In this document: positions 1 to 8,700 of the stretch, piece after piece
Position numbering within the stretch: the stretch's first letter is position 1
Layout of the letters: every line of letters starts with the position of its first letter
Source of the DNA: Lachnospiraceae bacterium
Lineage (GTDB): Bacteria; Bacillota_A; Clostridia; Lachnospirales; Lachnospiraceae
Reading direction: 5' to 3'
Assembly: GCA_024684065.1 (NCBI GenBank)
Contig: JAIKXO010000244.1
Span: forward strand, 1 to 36,790
Length of the DNA stretch: 36,790 nt
Position numbers and translations under genes: made by a program
The notes under the pieces: generated by a model
Database searches by the model: none
What the model saw: only the letters and a program-made list of their open reading frames with translations
Told to the model about the DNA's origin: nothing

Positions 1-104
1 CTCTATATTTTTTATGATATTTTTGAAACGGCTGTTTTCCAGAATGAAACTATAAAAGCTGTCGGTTTTGGAAAATCAGGAGTAAGTCAGCATATTCTGT
101 AAGT

Positions 105-530
105 ATGGATGATAAGAAAGAAAAAAGGGGCATTCCCGAAAAATCAGTTGTGACTATCCGTTTGCTTGTCGGATGTTATCTCCTTTATATTGATTATTCA
201 GTGATCCAGAATATCGGTAATTATGAAGGAGGACAGAAGGCCGCCATAATTGCTTTTCTTATACTGTTTCTGGTAGTTGGCCTGTATTTTGTGGTTGTGG
301 GCTGCAAGTATTTAATGAAGGACTGGAGGCAGGAGAGGGAAGCGGCAAAGGCAGAAGAAGCGGAGAGGAAGACTGTAACGCCTGAGAGATCTCTTTCCGA
401 AAAGGCCGCTATCCTTAACGGGCCTTTGGATGATACGGATATACAGGAATCTCAAAGCAATTCAGGGTCAGATCTTAAGGATCAGATTGAACAGGAAAAT
501 GCAGTTTATTCAGAAAATCCTGAAGATTGA
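105..530 (+). CDS. Small two-helix membrane protein, unknown function
   Basis: Predicted 141-residue protein of no family I recognise. Two hydrophobic stretches, at about residues 17-37 and 45-70, look like membrane segments. A charged, Glu/Lys/Asp-rich and probably disordered C-terminal half follows, presumably cytoplasmic. The start is uncertain: the best purine-rich sequence lies about 20 bases upstream, further than a normal ribosome site. The gene stands alone, ahead of a clear intrinsic terminator. The reading frame and membrane pattern make a real gene likely, but nothing indicates a substrate or partner. Confidence 0.65.
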   Translation: MDDKKEKRGIPEKSVVTIRLLVGCYLLYIDYSVIQNIGNYEGGQKAAIIAFLILFLVVGLYFVVVGCKYLMKDWRQEREAAKAEEAERKTVTPERSLSEKAAILNGPLDDTDIQESQSNSGSDLKDQIEQENAVYSENPED

Positions 531-564
531 CGGAAAATATCAGTAATGAAATAATACTGAAAAC

Positions 565-598
565 AAGGACCGGAGCACAGGCCGCTCCGGTCCTTTTT
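565..598 (+). terminator. Intrinsic terminator after the small membrane protein gene
   Basis: A 12-bp perfect stem (AAGGACCGGAGC pairing with GCTCCGGTCCTT) around a 7-base loop is followed by a T run. It lies 35 bp after the stop codon and separates this gene from msmX. Confidence 0.85.
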
Positions 599-925
599 GT
601 GCGATAAAGCCGTAAGACTCCTGCAAAGGTCTTTACGGATATTTCCCTTTGTCTGGGCGCAAACCCTGTATTTAAGGGGATTATTGAGGTAACGGCATAG
701 TCACGGGCTCTGCTTTTTTGCTTTGTGAAAGTTGCATATTAAATCTGTAAAATCTTTGTGAAGTAGTTGTATTTAAAAAAGAGGGATATTTTGTTATACT
801 TTTTTTCGTGGAAGCTTCAAGCATAGGCTTCAACAATGGATTTGCAAAGCAGATCCGGTCTGTACTCTAAGTCTGATATGTTAAACTTAGAGCAATCGAT
901 ATATAAATATTAGGGAGGAAATGAA
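599..925 (+). promoter_or_regulatory. msmX promoter and structured leader
   Basis: This 327-bp gap has no gene. A -10-like TATACT lies at 795-800, with TTTAAA 17 bases upstream (772-777) as a weak -35, which puts the transcript start near 807. The leader of about 120 nt contains a perfect 8-bp hairpin, CTCTAAGT at 865-872 with ACTTAGAG at 885-892, just ahead of the strong ribosome site AGGGAGG. Another hairpin lies upstream at 610-638 (CCGTAAGAC with GTCTTTACGG). No binding site of a known regulator was recognised. Confidence 0.45.
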
Positions 926-2050
926 ATGTCTAGTTTGTCGTTAAAGAATATCTGCAAGGTTTATCCTAACGGATTCGAAGCCGTTAAGAATTTCAATCTT
1001 GAGATAGCGGATCAGGAATTTATCATTTTCGTTGGTCCTTCAGGCTGCGGAAAGTCTACTACTCTTCGTATGATAGCGGGTCTTGAGGAGATCTCCTCGG
1101 GCGAGCTTAAGATCGGCGACAGAGTTGTAAATGATGTTGAGCCCAAGGACAGGGATATAGCGATGGTATTCCAGAACTACGCTCTTTATCCTCATATGAC
1201 CGTTTATGATAATATGGCTTTCGGCCTTAAGCTCCGTAAGGTTCCGAAAGATGAGATCGACAGGATGGTCAGGGAAGCGGCCAAGATCCTTGATCTTGAG
1301 AAGCTGCTCGATCGTAAGCCCAAGGCTCTTTCAGGCGGACAGAGACAGCGTGTCGCCATGGGACGTGCTATAGTTCGTAACCCCAAGGTCTTCCTTATGG
1401 ATGAGCCTCTTTCAAACCTGGATGCAAAGCTCCGTGTCCAGATGCGTATTGAGATCGCAAAGCTCCATCAGAGACTGGGAACCACGATCATCTACGTTAC
1501 ACATGACCAGACCGAGGCTATGACACTTGGTACCAGGATCGTCGTTATGAAGGACGGCGTTGTTCAGCAGGTTGATACTCCTCAGAATCTCTATGAGAAG
1601 CCCGGTAATCTCTTCGTTGCAGGTTTCATGGGATCTCCTCAGATGAACTTCCTTGATGCTGTAGTAGAGGTTAAGGGAGAGGTTGCATTCCTTAAGGTTG
1701 CAGGCAAGAGCATAGAGCTTCCTCCCGCTAAGTCAAAGAAGCTCATTGACGGCGGATATAACGGAAAGACCGTTACCTTCGGTATCCGTCCCGAGGATGT
1801 ATATGATTCCGAGATGTTCATAAGCACTGTAAAGGATAAATATCCCGACGGTGTATTCGAATCAACTGTCAGGGTTTACGAGCTTCTTGGTGCTGAAGTA
1901 TTCTTGTATTTCGATCTTGAGGATACCTCAATAACCGCAAGAGTTGATCCCCGTACTACCGCAAGGCCCGGCGACAATATCCAGTTTGCGTTTGATACCG
2001 AGAAGATCCACGTATTCGATAAGGACAGCGAGCAGACGATCACAAACTAG
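926..2050 (+). CDS. msmX: MsmX/UgpC-type sugar ABC transporter ATPase
   Basis: Cytoplasmic ATP-binding subunit that powers carbohydrate ABC importers (the CUT1 class). The 374 residues show Walker A GPSGCGKST (37-45), the Q-loop at Gln83, the signature LSGGQRQR (135-142), Walker B VFLMDEP (Asp159-Glu160) and the H-loop His193. A C-terminal OB-type regulatory domain contains FGIRPEDVY, typical of MalK/MsmX. No permease or binding protein is adjacent. This fits the known role of Firmicutes MsmX as a shared ATPase serving several sugar importers. Its codon use is more biased than that of its neighbours (for example CGT, GTT and AAG), suggesting high expression. AGGGAGG lies just upstream of the ATG. 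The family call is secure; which sugars it serves cannot be read from the sequence. Confidence 0.95.
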   Translation: MSSLSLKNICKVYPNGFEAVKNFNLEIADQEFIIFVGPSGCGKSTTLRMIAGLEEISSGELKIGDRVVNDVEPKDRDIAMVFQNYALYPHMTVYDNMAFGLKLRKVPKDEIDRMVREAAKILDLEKLLDRKPKALSGGQRQRVAMGRAIVRNPKVFLMDEPLSNLDAKLRVQMRIEIAKLHQRLGTTIIYVTHDQTEAMTLGTRIVVMKDGVVQQVDTPQNLYEKPGNLFVAGFMGSPQMNFLDAVVEVKGEVAFLKVAGKSIELPPAKSKKLIDGGYNGKTVTFGIRPEDVYDSEMFISTVKDKYPDGVFESTVRVYELLGAEVFLYFDLEDTSITARVDPRTTARPGDNIQFAFDTEKIHVFDKDSEQTITN

Positions 2051-2081
2051 AAGCTTTCAAAAGAAGTTGATCATATTTCAA

Positions 2082-2113
2082 AAAGGGAGACGCTTTTTAC
2101 GGCGTCTCCTTTT
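2082..2113 (+). terminator. Intrinsic terminator of msmX
   Basis: Stem GGAGACGC/GCGTCTCC, flanked by A- and T-runs, about 30 bp after the msmX stop. Confidence 0.8.
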
Positions 2114-2120
2114 ATTATGG

Positions 2121-2147
2121 GTGCGCCCGGCGGCGCACTTTTATTTT
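2121..2147 (+). terminator. Second hairpin with T-rich tail, possible back-up terminator
   Basis: GTGCGCC-CGGC-GGCGCAC forms a perfect 7-bp GC-rich stem followed by a T-rich tail. It lies directly after the first msmX terminator, so the two form a tandem pair that would insulate the TetR/RND unit from the highly expressed msmX. Confidence 0.6.
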
Positions 2148-2203
2148 TCCCGCCCCGATTTGCATGATTGACATTTTAAATGAAATATGATAGCCTCTTT
2201 TCG

Positions 2204-2219
2204 TTGAACAAATGTTGAA
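2204..2219. promoter_or_regulatory. Candidate TetR operator
   Basis: TTGAACAAATGTTGAA is an imperfect 16-bp palindrome (12 of 16 positions symmetric). It sits between a TTGACA element at 2168-2173 and the ribosome site of the TetR gene. TetR-family repressors usually bind such palindromes in their own promoters, so autoregulation is the likely reading. Binding by this particular protein is inferred. Confidence 0.45.
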
Positions 2220-2238
2220 CATTATTTGAGGTGATAAA

Positions 2239-2844
2239 GTGAACGTAAGGGAAGCACAGGCTGTCGAAACAAAGAACAAGCTTTTAAGCTCATCACGGGA
2301 GTTGTTTGCAAAGAAAGGCTATAAAGGTACTACTGTCAGGGCGATAAGCCAGAAGGCCGGCCTTGCCAACGGGCTTTTATATCATTATTTTCCAGAGGGA
2401 AAGAAGGAAATATTCATTACACTGGTAGCGCAGGATACCGACAAGATCCGGATTTCTTTTGATGACAAAAGAAACATTTCGCGCTATGAAGCTCTTCCGG
2501 TTTATGAAATGCTTGAAGCGATATTTACGGACTTTACGCATATTATAAAAGAAAACATAGACATGATAAGGATAATGATCAGGGAATCCGAGGCTCAGAA
2601 TGCATTTGTCGCGTCGGATCTGGTTAACCTTATACATGACAGGTCTCCATGGCTTTGCGAGATCATAAAGGACAAGATAAAGAACGGCGAAATAAGGGAT
2701 ATGGATTTTGACAGTTCGGCTCTTTTTCTGGAGGAACTTTTTATCTGCAGGGCGATCGGACTGGCTCTTGATATTGACAGCGAGGATATCTGCGACACCA
2801 AATCACAGCTGCTTCATTATATTACAGAGCTCTGGAAGCCGTAG
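2239..2844 (+). CDS. TetR/AcrR-family transcriptional regulator
   Basis: One-component repressor of 201 residues, the usual size. The N-terminal helix-turn-helix (about residues 11-57) has the family pattern: AKKGYKGTTVRAIS, then AGLANGLLYHYF. The C-terminal domain, presumed to bind a ligand, is family-typical but not informative about the ligand. The start is GTG, with GAGGTG upstream. The gene lies directly before, and on the same strand as, an RND adaptor and pump, and TetR regulators commonly control adjacent efflux genes. It is therefore the probable local regulator of that pump, responding to an exported compound. A 343-bp repeat-bearing gap separates it from the adaptor gene. Confidence 0.9.
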   Translation: MNVREAQAVETKNKLLSSSRELFAKKGYKGTTVRAISQKAGLANGLLYHYFPEGKKEIFITLVAQDTDKIRISFDDKRNISRYEALPVYEMLEAIFTDFTHIIKENIDMIRIMIRESEAQNAFVASDLVNLIHDRSPWLCEIIKDKIKNGEIRDMDFDSSALFLEELFICRAIGLALDIDSEDICDTKSQLLHYITELWKP

Positions 2845-3007
2845 GACAGTGGCCGGATCTGCCAAACATCGATAAAAGATAAATCATCAGCGCCGATATA
2901 TATGAAAACAGACTGATAAACGGACAATAACACAGGTATTTTACATACAATATATATCTGCAGTTATAACAAAATAATAAATGACATAAATCTATTCTGA
3001 GAGGGTG

Positions 3008-3187
3008 GGTTTGAAAGCAGAAATTTCAAACCTGACAGGCTGGTCAGATATGAGTGTGGACAGATCTATCCGGCTCGTACCTGACAAAGGGGAGTAAGGT
3101 TTGAAAGTCGGAGACTTTCAGACTTGATTGTCAGGTCAGATACGGATCCGGATATATCCGGCTCGTGCCTGACCCCGGAGGACAAGA
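3008..3187 (+). repeat. Two tandem 90-bp leader repeats before the RND operon
   Basis: Units at 3008-3097 and 3098-3187 both begin GGTTTGAAAG, share GGTCAGATA and ATCCGGCTCGT(A/G)CCTGAC, and end in a purine-rich ribosome-site-like sequence. The second unit ends exactly at the adaptor start codon. Each unit can fold: a 5' hairpin around TTTGAAAG/TTTCA, and an outer GTCAG/CTGAC pairing. The second unit encloses the palindrome CCGGATATATCCGG. The rest of the gap from 2845 is AT-rich with no recognised element. The first unit also holds a short TTG-initiated frame of 28 codons (3011-3097) behind GAGGGTGG, which could be a leader peptide. Confidence 0.7.
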
Positions 3188-5002
3188 ATGAGGATCAACA
3201 GAATAAAATTCGGGATATTATCGATAGCGGTCATATCAGGCTTTATATTTAGTGCCTGTGAGAACGAGGATGCTGAAAAAGAGCTTGCGCCGAGCATTGC
3301 CGATACCCCCATCACGGTGACGGAGCAGCTTCCGGAGGTAAAGACTCTTTCAACTCTTTCCAATTATATCGGGACGGTAGAGGCCGACAGCACGGTGTTT
3401 GTAATTCCCAAGGTCAACGCCGAGGTCATGAGCAAAAATTTCGAGGTCGGAGACCATGTTGAGGCAGGAGATCTCCTGTTTACACTGGATGACGGCACGG
3501 CGCAGATTGCGCTCAACCAGGCAAACGCCGCGTTAAAGAGTGCGCAGGCCGGGCTCAGCGCCGCGCAGGCCAATTATGAAGCAGGGCAGGCAGGCTATAT
3601 AGCTCAGGAGGCTTCCAATACCGCAGTTCATTTTGCGGCTATTGAGACCCTTGGGAAAATAGATACCACCGGGCAGCAGCTCCAGGTTGCCGCGGATTCT
3701 GCCGATACGCAGGCAAGACAGGCGGGCTTAAGCTCTGATTCTGCCCATATGACCTATGATTATTATAAGGATCAGCTGAAGGATGCCGAGGAAGCAAGAG
3801 ATGATCTCAGAAATACCGCTGACAGCGCAAACCAGGCACTTTCAAATGCGCAGAGCGCACTGTCTGCCGCTTCCTCAAAGCTTGGATCACTGAACCAGAT
3901 AAAGGAGCAGTATGTCAATTTCGTTCCGACTCCGGAGATGACGGCAGAGCAGTTTCTTATTTCAATGGGCTTTTCTTCTGTGGAAGAGCTTGATGCTGCG
4001 ATAAAAGGGGCGACTGCCGCTGTAGCGGAGGCACAGAGCGCTGTCAATAACGCGGCAAATGCGGTGGCTACCGCCGGGACAGCGCTTGCCAGCATGGAGA
4101 GCACAGTGGATCAGCTTAAGCTGCAGAAAGGGACCGCCGGAAATACTGCCGAAAGCGCTTCTCTTTCCTATAATCTTGCAAATGAATCGGCAGACCTCGC
4201 AAGAAGGCAGTCAAACGACTTCAACACATATACCAGGAATACCATAACTTCGCAGGCCTTGGCGCAGGTCATAGGCTCGGATCAGCAGCTTCTCGCAAAC
4301 AGCGCCCAGATACGGGCGTCGGGCGCTCAGGTTGATGCAGGAAGCGCAGGCGTGGAGCAGGCAAGCGCCGCCGTTGAGAACGCTAAGACCGCGCTTTCCT
4401 ATTACAAAGTAACAAGCCCCGTTTCCGGGACGATCACTGCGATAAATATTTCCGAGCATAATATGGCGACCTCACAGCAGAGCGCCTATACGATAAAAGG
4501 CGATCAACCGGAAAAGATCGTGTTTTATGTTGCCGAGAAAACTGCTAAGGATATAGCGGAAGGAGATACCGTATCGCTTGAAAAGGACGGAACGGAATTT
4601 GCGGGAAAGATTATTTCCGTATCAAATGAGGTAGACGCCCAGAAAGGTCTTTACCGTATAGAGGCCCAGTCCCTGGATCCTCTTGTTTCACTGCCCTATG
4701 ATTCAAATATCAAGCTGCGGGCAGCTTCCAGAAAATCTGTTGATGCCCTTACCGTTCCGGTTGACAGTGTCTATTATGATGGTGAGCAGGCTTTTGTTTA
4801 TATCAATGAGAAGGGAACAGCAAGGAGAAGGGATGTTAAGATCGGTCTTTCGGAGGGAGGCTCTGTCGAGATAAAGGAAGGACTTTCCCGGGATGAATTT
4901 GTTATTACAAGCTGGGGAGCAAAGCTTAAGGACGGGATCAGGGTCATTGCGGAGCATGGAGTGAGCAGGAAAGACGATATAGTGGTGGTGATCGGGGAAT
5001 GA
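3188..5002 (+). CDS. RND efflux adaptor subunit (HlyD/MFP family lipoprotein)
   Basis: Membrane-fusion-type adaptor working with the RND pump encoded next. The N-terminus has a short basic segment, a hydrophobic core and the lipobox FSAC, so the protein is probably a lipoprotein anchored outside the membrane. A first lipoyl half lies at about residues 62-115 (FEVGDHVEAGDLLFTLDDG). A very long Ala/Gln/Ser-rich helical hairpin follows (about 115-405), then the second lipoyl half with PVSGTITAI (about 410) and a beta-barrel. At 604 residues it is longer than the usual 350-450 because of the extended coiled coil. Its TGA overlaps the pump's ATG (ATGA), so the two are translationally coupled. The start is supported by GGAGGA just upstream. 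The exported substrate cannot be inferred. Confidence 0.9.
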   Translation: MRINRIKFGILSIAVISGFIFSACENEDAEKELAPSIADTPITVTEQLPEVKTLSTLSNYIGTVEADSTVFVIPKVNAEVMSKNFEVGDHVEAGDLLFTLDDGTAQIALNQANAALKSAQAGLSAAQANYEAGQAGYIAQEASNTAVHFAAIETLGKIDTTGQQLQVAADSADTQARQAGLSSDSAHMTYDYYKDQLKDAEEARDDLRNTADSANQALSNAQSALSAASSKLGSLNQIKEQYVNFVPTPEMTAEQFLISMGFSSVEELDAAIKGATAAVAEAQSAVNNAANAVATAGTALASMESTVDQLKLQKGTAGNTAESASLSYNLANESADLARRQSNDFNTYTRNTITSQALAQVIGSDQQLLANSAQIRASGAQVDAGSAGVEQASAAVENAKTALSYYKVTSPVSGTITAINISEHNMATSQQSAYTIKGDQPEKIVFYVAEKTAKDIAEGDTVSLEKDGTEFAGKIISVSNEVDAQKGLYRIEAQSLDPLVSLPYDSNIKLRAASRKSVDALTVPVDSVYYDGEQAFVYINEKGTARRRDVKIGLSEGGSVEIKEGLSRDEFVITSWGAKLKDGIRVIAEHGVSRKDDIVVVIGE

Positions 5003-8000
5003 AAAAGCTTACCGAAGCGGCGATAAAAAGACCTGTAACGGTTATAGTGAGCCTCGTTGCGCTGATTTTGTTTTCCCTGGTCGCAGTCAACAGCATGCAG
5101 CTTAAGCTTATGCCTGATATAAGCGTTCCGATGCTGGTTGTCATGGCAACCTATCCCGGAGCCTCTCCTGAAGAGGTGGATGAGAATGTGCTTGAAAAGA
5201 TCATGGACGCCACCTCTAATGTCACAGGCTTAAGGCAGTCACGTACCCAGGCCTATGAAAGCTATGGCTACCTGATGCTCAGGTTTGATTACGGAACTGA
5301 CATATCGGAGGCTCATGACAGCCTGAGGACAAAGATTGACGCGATAATAGACGATCTCCCGGACAGTGCGGGAACTCCTACGATTCTGGAGCTGGATATG
5401 GATTCCGTCGATGATATGACCATTTCCGTATCCACCGACGCGCAGAACATAGATCTTCTCAACCTTGTAAACGACAAGCTTGAGCCTCAGCTCAGGAGGG
5501 CATCGGCTCTTGCGGACATTTCCATATCCGGAGGAGATGAGCGTTATATTGCCATTCGCCTTATACCTGAATATGCGGGCCAATACGGGATAACTCAGAA
5601 TTCCGTGGTAGGCGCGATAACGGGTATGAATTATTCAATGCCGGCAGGAAGCGTATCCTATGGAGAGCAGGTCCTCAATATGGAAAGCGAGGTCCGCTTT
5701 AATGATATCGAAAAACTTAAGCAGATCCCGATAACCACTTCAAAGGGAGAGACCATACATCTTTACGATGTCTGTGATATAAGCTACGGAGTATCGGATA
5801 AGACACAGCTCTCACGTTATGACGGGAATGACAATATAAGCATTGGGCTTAAGCGTAAACAGTCTTCCTCTTCTGTATCCCTTTCGAGACAGATAAACAG
5901 CATATTGGATGATTTCAAGGCATCAAATCCCGATATAACGGTCGAGGTCATAAACGACAGCGCCGATGAGATCGTGTCCACCCTGAAATCGGTATTTAAG
6001 ACCCTGATGGAAGGCGTTTTGCTTGCTATGGCAGTTATTTTTATTTTCTTCGGAGATATAAAGGGCTCGCTCATAGTCGGAAGCACGATGCCCATATCCC
6101 TGATAGCGGCCCTTGTCTGCATGTATTTTGCCGGAATAACCATGAACGTGGTTTCCATGGTCGGACTTGTGCTTTCCATAGGTATGATCACGGATAATGC
6201 CGTAGTGGTAATAGAGCTTTGTTTCAGAAAGCAGGAGGATGGCTTCGGGTTTAAGGAAGCGGCTCTGGAAGGAACGAAGGTCGTAATGGGGTCGATAGTA
6301 GGCTCGACGATAACCACTGTGGTAGTATATCTGCCGCTTGCAATGTTAGAGGGGCTTTCCGGCCAGCTTTTCAGGGATCTGGGCTTTACCATTGTTTTTG
6401 TTCTCATAGCATCCCTTCTCTGCGCAACCACCCTTGTTCCCTTCTTCTTTTCCATATACAGGCCGGTTGAGAGATTAAACAATCCTGTCACAAAGCTGAT
6501 AGATAAGGTGGCAAAGGTATATGTGAGGCTCCTCAAAAGGATAATGAAGCATAATGTTATCGTTGTTCTTACCGCGATCGCCATTTTTGCCGTCTCGATC
6601 CTGTTGGCAACTACGTTAAGAACAGAGCTTCTTTCCGCTACGGATGAGGGTATCATAGACATAAGCGTGACATTCCGCCCTAACTTAAGTCTGGAAGCGA
6701 TGGACCAGACAGTAAAAGAGCTTGAAGAGTTCGTAGAGGAAAGCGGGCTTGCAAAGAAGCACAGCATTACCATATCAGAATCCTCTTCGAGCGCGTCTGT
6801 TACGGCATACAAGGCGGATGAGGTTGAGAGGACCACCCAGGAGATCGTAGATGAATGGAATGAAGCACTCGGGGATTTTTCGGCTCTTTGCGAGATTACC
6901 GTAAGCTCGGGCTCTACCACGGGCATGTCTCAGATGAATATGGGGGGAAGCGAAGAGATAGATATTGCCGCAGACGATCTCAATTCTCTGAGGAAAGCGA
7001 GCGAAGCGGTTACGCAGATTTTAGAGAGTACTGACGGAATACTGTCCGTGACCTCCTCGGTGGAAGGAGCGGGCGCAAAGGTAAAGATTGATATCGATCC
7101 CCAGATGGCGAGGGCAAAGGGGTTGAATGCCGCCCAGCTTTCCCAGATGATCTATGCCAATATGAACGGAGCTGATGCGGGGGAGCTGACTATAGACCAT
7201 GTCAAATATGATATAAAGGTGGAATATCCGAAAGACTTTTTCCTGTCGCTTGATGATGTAAGGGCAATGACTTTTACAAATTCTTCGGGCGTGGAGGTGC
7301 CTCTTTCGGAAGTAGCAGATATAAGCTTTACCCAGGCGGCGCAGACTGTCTCAAGGACCAACGGCAGGTTCAGCGCCTCTATAACAGCTCTTATGACGGC
7401 GGAGACAAAGGACGTTATTATGGACGGTGTGCATGAGCGTCTGGATGCCCTTGTGCTTCCGGAGGGAGCCAATTTTATTGAAAACTCGATAACGGAAACA
7501 ATGAATGACGAATTCTCCGATATCGGGCAGGCTATTATGATAGCATTTTATCTGGTATTCATGGTCATGGCGATACAGTTTGAATCAATAGCCTATTCGC
7601 TGCTTATAATGCTCTGTATCCCCTTTGCGGGCATTGGCTCCATCCTGCTTTTACTTCTTCTGAACGTTAAGGTTTCCATGACTGTGCTCCTTGGTATCAT
7701 GATGTTGGCCGGGCTTGTCGTTAATAACGGAATCATTTATATCGACACGGCCAATCAGTTCAGGGAAGAAGGCGAGGAGGTAAAGGAGGCTCTTGCCCAT
7801 GCAGGCCGCGACAGGCTCAGGCCTATCCTTATCACGACTCTTACTACGGAGCTTTCGATGCTTCCCGTCGCGCTAAAGCTTGCAAAGAATACCGAGACCA
7901 TGCAGGGCATGGCCGTGGTTATCGTGGGCGGTCTCATAGCTTCCACCCTGCTTACCCTCCTTCTGCTTCCTAATTTCTATCTGATATTTGAGCGGAAGGA

Positions 8001-8193
8001 TAAAAAGGATAAAAAACGTAAAAAGAAGATGAAAAATAAGGAAGCTGACGAGATATATATCGAAAATATCGACAATATGAACAACGAATCGGAAGAAAAG
8101 GAAGAAGATAAGGATATCGAAGAAAAAGCTGAAAAAGCTGAAGAAGCTGAAAAGGTCTCAGAACCGGACGGGTCCGGATCCAAAAAGGAATGA
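4999..8193 (+). CDS. RND-family efflux pump (HAE1/AcrB-like permease)
   Basis: Inner-membrane, proton-driven exporter of 1064 residues, the full length for the family. It shows the opening helix after KRPVTVIVSLVALI, the periplasmic motif YPGASPEEVDENV, a repeated two-half layout, and a TM4 with SIGMITDNAVVVIE. In AcrB this position has two adjacent Asp residues; here the pair reads Asp399-Asn400, so only one acidic relay residue remains. The second half contains the membrane segment with GLVVNNGIIYIDTAN. The last 55 or so residues are a Lys/Glu-rich, probably disordered cytoplasmic tail, unusual for the family. The operon is adaptor-pump with a 4-bp overlap. No outer-membrane channel gene is nearby, as expected in a Gram-positive. 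Confidence 0.93.
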   Translation: MKKLTEAAIKRPVTVIVSLVALILFSLVAVNSMQLKLMPDISVPMLVVMATYPGASPEEVDENVLEKIMDATSNVTGLRQSRTQAYESYGYLMLRFDYGTDISEAHDSLRTKIDAIIDDLPDSAGTPTILELDMDSVDDMTISVSTDAQNIDLLNLVNDKLEPQLRRASALADISISGGDERYIAIRLIPEYAGQYGITQNSVVGAITGMNYSMPAGSVSYGEQVLNMESEVRFNDIEKLKQIPITTSKGETIHLYDVCDISYGVSDKTQLSRYDGNDNISIGLKRKQSSSSVSLSRQINSILDDFKASNPDITVEVINDSADEIVSTLKSVFKTLMEGVLLAMAVIFIFFGDIKGSLIVGSTMPISLIAALVCMYFAGITMNVVSMVGLVLSIGMITDNAVVVIELCFRKQEDGFGFKEAALEGTKVVMGSIVGSTITTVVVYLPLAMLEGLSGQLFRDLGFTIVFVLIASLLCATTLVPFFFSIYRPVERLNNPVTKLIDKVAKVYVRLLKRIMKHNVIVVLTAIAIFAVSILLATTLRTELLSATDEGIIDISVTFRPNLSLEAMDQTVKELEEFVEESGLAKKHSITISESSSSASVTAYKADEVERTTQEIVDEWNEALGDFSALCEITVSSGSTTGMSQMNMGGSEEIDIAADDLNSLRKASEAVTQILESTDGILSVTSSVEGAGAKVKIDIDPQMARAKGLNAAQLSQMIYANMNGADAGELTIDHVKYDIKVEYPKDFFLSLDDVRAMTFTNSSGVEVPLSEVADISFTQAAQTVSRTNGRFSASITALMTAETKDVIMDGVHERLDALVLPEGANFIENSITETMNDEFSDIGQAIMIAFYLVFMVMAIQFESIAYSLLIMLCIPFAGIGSILLLLLLNVKVSMTVLLGIMMLAGLVVNNGIIYIDTANQFREEGEEVKEALAHAGRDRLRPILITTLTTELSMLPVALKLAKNTETMQGMAVVIVGGLIASTLLTLLLLPNFYLIFERKDKKDKKRKKKMKNKEADEIYIENIDNMNNESEEKEEDKDIEEKAEKAEEAEKVSEPDGSGSKKE

Positions 8194-8224
8194 GCAGGTC
8201 ATTTCTGTGGTTTTTTATGGAGAT

Positions 8225-8254
8225 TTGACTATTGAGATTTTTCTGTGTTATTCT
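8225..8254 (+). promoter_or_regulatory. Candidate promoter of the DUF5674 gene pair
   Basis: TTGACT (8225-8230), an 18-base spacer and TATTCT (8249-8254). It would give a leader of about 100 nt before the gene at 8360. It is close to the sigma-A consensus and lies in the gap following the RND operon. Confidence 0.45.
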
Positions 8255-8359
8255 GTATAAAGAGCAGGAAAATTCCGGTATATATGGATTTTTTGGTTTG
8301 TTTCTTTTGTATTCGGATAGCAGGAATATTGAATATATCTGATAATATGATCAAGAGCT

Positions 8360-8695
8360 ATGATAATATCTGAAATAATGGATATAAATGATATATGGGA
8401 TAATCATAATCATTATTATGATGATATGGTTAAGTTCTGCATTGACCGGAAAAGGAGAGTTATAGCGATCGATGCGGATATGCATATTGATCTTGAATAT
8501 GAATTATATGATGATGGATCCAAGTCAGATGATATATTTGGCGGAAATATAATGAAGGATCCCCTGGAGATAATCTGGGAGGCCCATCCGAATATTGAAC
8601 GAAACAGAGATTTGGGGATAGGAAGAGGCAGAGAAATAACAGATCCCGGGATAGTGGAGGAACTGTTTGAGATACTTAAGAGCTGGATACGGTAA
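8360..8695 (+). CDS. DUF5674-family protein
   Basis: A 111-residue protein whose layout matches DUF5674 as I remember it: an MII start, then a VIAIDADMHIDLEYELYDDGSKSDD-like core (key residues Asp, His, and the Asp-Gly-Ser triad), an NI(R)-like stretch, then ITDPGIVEEL and a C-terminal helix. The function of this family is not known to me. The next gene starts 5 bp after the stop, so the two form a unit. Both are visibly more AT-rich than their neighbours, which hints at separate acquisition. The ribosome site is weak. A second ATG at 8378 is possible, but the first agrees better with family N-termini. Confidence 0.7.
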   Translation: MIISEIMDINDIWDNHNHYYDDMVKFCIDRKRRVIAIDADMHIDLEYELYDDGSKSDDIFGGNIMKDPLEIIWEAHPNIERNRDLGIGRGREITDPGIVEELFEILKSWIR

Positions 8696-8700
8696 GAAAA

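Noticed and set aside
5817..6926. Long open frame on the minus strand (369 codons) inside the RND pump gene
   Set aside because: Antisense shadow of a clear RND coding region; its translation is low in domain-like pattern and rich in Ser/Thr, as expected from reversed codons.
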